NCBI GenBank assembly: GCA_005809105.1 | Contig: SYLI01000017.1 | Location: 1 to 35,393 of the forward strand | Length of the DNA stretch: 35,393 bases | Direction: 5' to 3' | Origin: Verrucomicrobiales bacterium | GTDB taxonomy: Bacteria; Verrucomicrobiota; Verrucomicrobiia; Limisphaerales; UBA1100 | Shown: piece by piece, positions 33,495-35,393 of the stretch | How the letters are laid out: the number at the start of each line of letters is the position of its first letter | How positions within the stretch are numbered: the first letter of the stretch is position 1 | The notes under the pieces: generated by a model | Database searches by the model: none | What the model was told of the DNA's origin: nothing | Seen by the model: the letters and a program-made list of their open reading frames with translations, nothing else | Program-made: the position numbers and the translations under genes

Positions 33495-33498
33495 CCGT

Positions 33499-34671
33499 AT
33501 GACCGGCAACTTTATTTTCTCCTCTGAGTCCGTGGGCGAGGGGCATCCCGACAAGGTTTGTGACACGATTTCTGATGCGGTGCTGGACGCCTGCCTCGCA
33601 CAGGACCGACACAGCCGGGTGGCTTGTGAGGTGTACGCCAAAAGCAACCTCGTCGTGGTGGGCGGCGAAATCACCACCCAGGCGGTCCTCAACGTCAATC
33701 AGATCGTGCGCGATTCGGTCCGCGACATCGGCTACGTCCATGACGACGATGTGTTTCATGCCGACCGGGTTTTTGTGATGAACGCGCTCACCACCCAGTC
33801 ACCGGACATTGCACAGGGAGTGGATGCGCGCAAGGCCGAGGGCAAGGGTACCGGGGAACAGGGTGCGGGCGATCAAGGGCTGATGTTTGGCTATGCGTGT
33901 AACGAGACACCCGAGCTGATGCCAGCACCCATCATGTTTGCGCACCGGCTGGGAAGCGAACTCACGAGGGTTCGCAAGGCTGGAGGCGTGCCATGGCTGC
34001 GCCCGGACGCAAAGAGCCAGGTTTCGGTGCAGTACCGAGACGGCAAGCCGGTGCGGATCACTCATGTGGTGGTTTCGACACAACACGCGGCGAGCGTGAA
34101 GCATTCTGTCATCCGGGATTTCATCGTGCGCGAAATCATTCGCAAGGTGTTGCCAGAGGAAATGCTGGATCGGGGCACGGAGTACCTCGTGAACCCGACG
34201 GGGCGCTTCGTGGTGGGGGGGCCCGCGGGCGACACCGGATTGACGGGGCGGAAGATCATCGTGGACAGCTACGGCGGCATGGGAAGGCATGGAGGTGGAG
34301 CGTTCAGCGGCAAGGATCCCAGCAAGGTGGATCGCAGTGCCGCCTACATGGGTCGCTATGTGGCAAAGAACATCATTCATGCGGGACTGGCGGCGCGCGC
34401 AGAGATTCAATTTGCCTACGCGATCGGGCACCCTGACCCCGTATCGGTGTCGGTGGATACCTTTGGCACCGGGCAAGTGAGCGATGAGCGCATCACAGAG
34501 GCGGTGTGCCGTGTGTTCAACTTCAAGCCGGCCGCGATCATCCAGCAACTCAACCTGCTCCGTCCCATTTATCGCAAGACCACCAACTACGGGCACTTTG
34601 GCAAGAAGGACCGTGCCATCACGTGGGAAAGAACCGACAAGTCAGCCGACCTTCGCAAGGCCTGCCGATGA
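33499..34671 (+). CDS. metK: S-adenosylmethionine synthetase
   Basis: MetK makes S-adenosylmethionine from methionine and ATP in the cytoplasm. The 390 residues match the family length. Signatures are [18 protein letters not shown] (5-22, ATP and metal binding), the [12 protein letters not shown] hexapeptide region, [21 protein letters not shown] split over two strands, and [19 protein letters not shown] (P-loop-like). The C-terminal YGHFGKKD is also typical. The ATG at 33499 is chosen since the conserved N-terminus begins directly after it; earlier in-frame starts (from 33439) would run through the promoter region. ahcY follows after 20 bases, so the two are co-transcribed, and the fused ArsR-methyltransferase regulator is divergent. 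Confidence 0.97.
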   Translation: MTGNFIFSSESVGEGHPDKVCDTISDAVLDACLAQDRHSRVACEVYAKSNLVVVGGEITTQAVLNVNQIVRDSVRDIGYVHDDDVFHADRVFVMNALTTQSPDIAQGVDARKAEGKGTGEQGAGDQGLMFGYACNETPELMPAPIMFAHRLGSELTRVRKAGGVPWLRPDAKSQVSVQYRDGKPVRITHVVVSTQHAASVKHSVIRDFIVREIIRKVLPEEMLDRGTEYLVNPTGRFVVGGPAGDTGLTGRKIIVDSYGGMGRHGGGAFSGKDPSKVDRSAAYMGRYVAKNIIHAGLAARAEIQFAYAIGHPDPVSVSVDTFGTGQVSDERITEAVCRVFNFKPAAIIQQLNLLRPIYRKTTNYGHFGKKDRAITWERTDKSADLRKACR

Positions 34672-34691
34672 TCCATCCAGAACCAAAGACC

Positions 34692-35393
34692 ATGCTCAAG
34701 ACAAGGACAACTAAGGCCCGGGCGAAGTCCCGATCCACGGGTGCGCGCGTGGGCGATTTCAAGGTGCGCGACCTTTCGCTGGCCGTCTGGGGACGCAAGA
34801 GCATCGATGTTGCCGAGCACGAAATGCCCGGGCTCATGTCCATTCGCCAAAAATACGCCGGAGCAAAGCCCCTGCGCAAGGTGCGCATCACGGGCTCGCT
34901 GCACATGACCATCGAGACGGCCGTGCTGATCGAGACTTTGACGGCCTTGGGCGCCAGTGTGCGATGGGCCTCCTGCAACATTTTCTCCACACAGGATCAC
35001 GCAGCGGCGGCGGTGGCCAAGGCGGGCTGCCCGGTGTTTGCATGGAAGGGAGAGACGTTGGAGGAATACTGGGACTGCACGCTTGACGCCCTCACTCATC
35101 CGGGAGGCGAGGGGCCCCAACTGATCGTGGACGATGGGGGAGACGCGACGCTGCTGCTCCATCGTGGATTCCAAATGGAGCAGGGCGACCCCTGGGTGCG
35201 CACTCCGAGCGACCATCACGAAGTAGCGGTCATCAAGGCGCTGCTGCTGCGGGTTGGCAAGAAACGGCCCGGCTGGTTTGGGTCGGTGGTGAAGCAGTGG
35301 AAGGGCGTGAGCGAGGAGACGACGACGGGGGTTCACCGGCTCTATCAGATGAAGGCGGCGGGCCAACTGCTGGTGCCGGCCATCAATGTCAAC
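34692..35393 (+). CDS. ahcY: Adenosylhomocysteinase (S-adenosylhomocysteine hydrolase), 5' part
   Basis: The first 234 residues are visible; the window ends inside the gene (the family has about 430-475 residues). The enzyme splits S-adenosylhomocysteine into adenosine and homocysteine and so relieves product inhibition of methyltransferases. Hallmarks are [95 protein letters not shown] and [17 protein letters not shown] basic N-terminal stretch of about 20 residues ([13 protein letters not shown]) precedes the conserved part, as in some long-form enzymes. The gene lies 20 bases after metK without a terminator and completes the methyl-cycle unit. The NAD-binding domain lies beyond the window. 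Confidence 0.95.
   Translation, partial: MLKTRTTKARAKSRSTGARVGDFKVRDLSLAVWGRKSIDVAEHEMPGLMSIRQKYAGAKPLRKVRITGSLHMTIETAVLIETLTALGASVRWASCNIFSTQDHAAAAVAKAGCPVFAWKGETLEEYWDCTLDALTHPGGEGPQLIVDDGGDATLLLHRGFQMEQGDPWVRTPSDHHEVAVIKALLLRVGKKRPGWFGSVVKQWKGVSEETTTGVHRLYQMKAAGQLLVPAINVN

Noticed and set aside
33412-34691. SAM or SAH riboswitch before metK or ahcY
   Set aside because: The metK leader is at most 40-60 bases with short dyads only, and the ahcY gap is 20 bases; neither can hold the known riboswitch folds.
1-35393. CRISPR arrays, insertion sequences, phage or integron elements
   Set aside because: No regularly spaced direct repeats, transposase or integrase motifs, or terminal inverted repeats were seen; the gene order reads as ordinary chromosome.

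Overview
This GC-rich window most likely comes from a member of the Verrucomicrobiota (perhaps the Limisphaerales/Pedosphaeraceae side), with Planctomycetota as the alternative. The reasons are the many genes of the planctomycete/verrucomicrobial cytochrome families (PSCyt1, DUF1549, DUF1553, DUF1501, DUF1592-group, DUF1552), an LPS gene (lpxB), a Rex regulator, ThrH, and an almost complete lack of Shine-Dalgarno sites. The assignment is inferred from gene content; no rRNA or marker tree was available. Coding density is very high. I see no insertion sequence, prophage, CRISPR array or gene-free stretch over 300 bases.

Left part (1-7.1 kb) is housekeeping. The 3' end of a class II glutamine synthetase is closed by a textbook terminator and followed directly by a full class I glutamine synthetase. 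Then come thrH (phosphoserine phosphatase/homoserine kinase activity), gpsA (phospholipid precursor) coupled to an exported Gfo/Idh/MocA oxidoreductase, and, divergently, a second Gfo/Idh/MocA oxidoreductase coupled to lpxB (lipid A).

Middle part (7.1-18.3 kb) mixes accessory and core functions. It holds a secreted PSCyt1-DUF1549-DUF1553 cytochrome-like protein and a tightly overlapping three-gene minus-strand unit: sugar-acid type MFS transporter, cytoplasmic ceramidase-fold hydrolase and galactonate-dehydratase-like enzyme. A plus-strand run follows, made of rex, a DUF1501 protein, sufT and tRNA-Ala(GGC). A second solitary DUF1501 gene converges on the tRNA.

Right part (18.3-32.5 kb) is dominated by exported proteins: a small beta-rich secreted protein, a 977-residue propeller-M28 peptidase-PDZ protein, a three-part protease/lectin-fold/SirB1-like fusion, and a Tat-exported DUF3500-like protein closed by a strong terminator. 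A 7.3 kb co-oriented cluster then joins two unrelated pairs, DUF1549/DUF1553 + DUF1501 and DUF1592-group + DUF1552. These are presumed to act in the cell envelope, but their chemistry is unknown.

The last 3 kb hold the methyl cycle: metK and ahcY (cut by the window end) run divergently from an ArsR-type regulator fused to a SAM-binding methyltransferase domain. The 87-base gap between them has dyads lying over both candidate promoters, which fits autoregulated, SAM/SAH-responsive control.

The items I consider most worth a second look are the transporter-ceramidase fold-dehydratase operon, the protease-lectin-SirB1 fusion, the double PSCyt cluster with a heme-less N-terminal domain, and the ArsR-methyltransferase switch.
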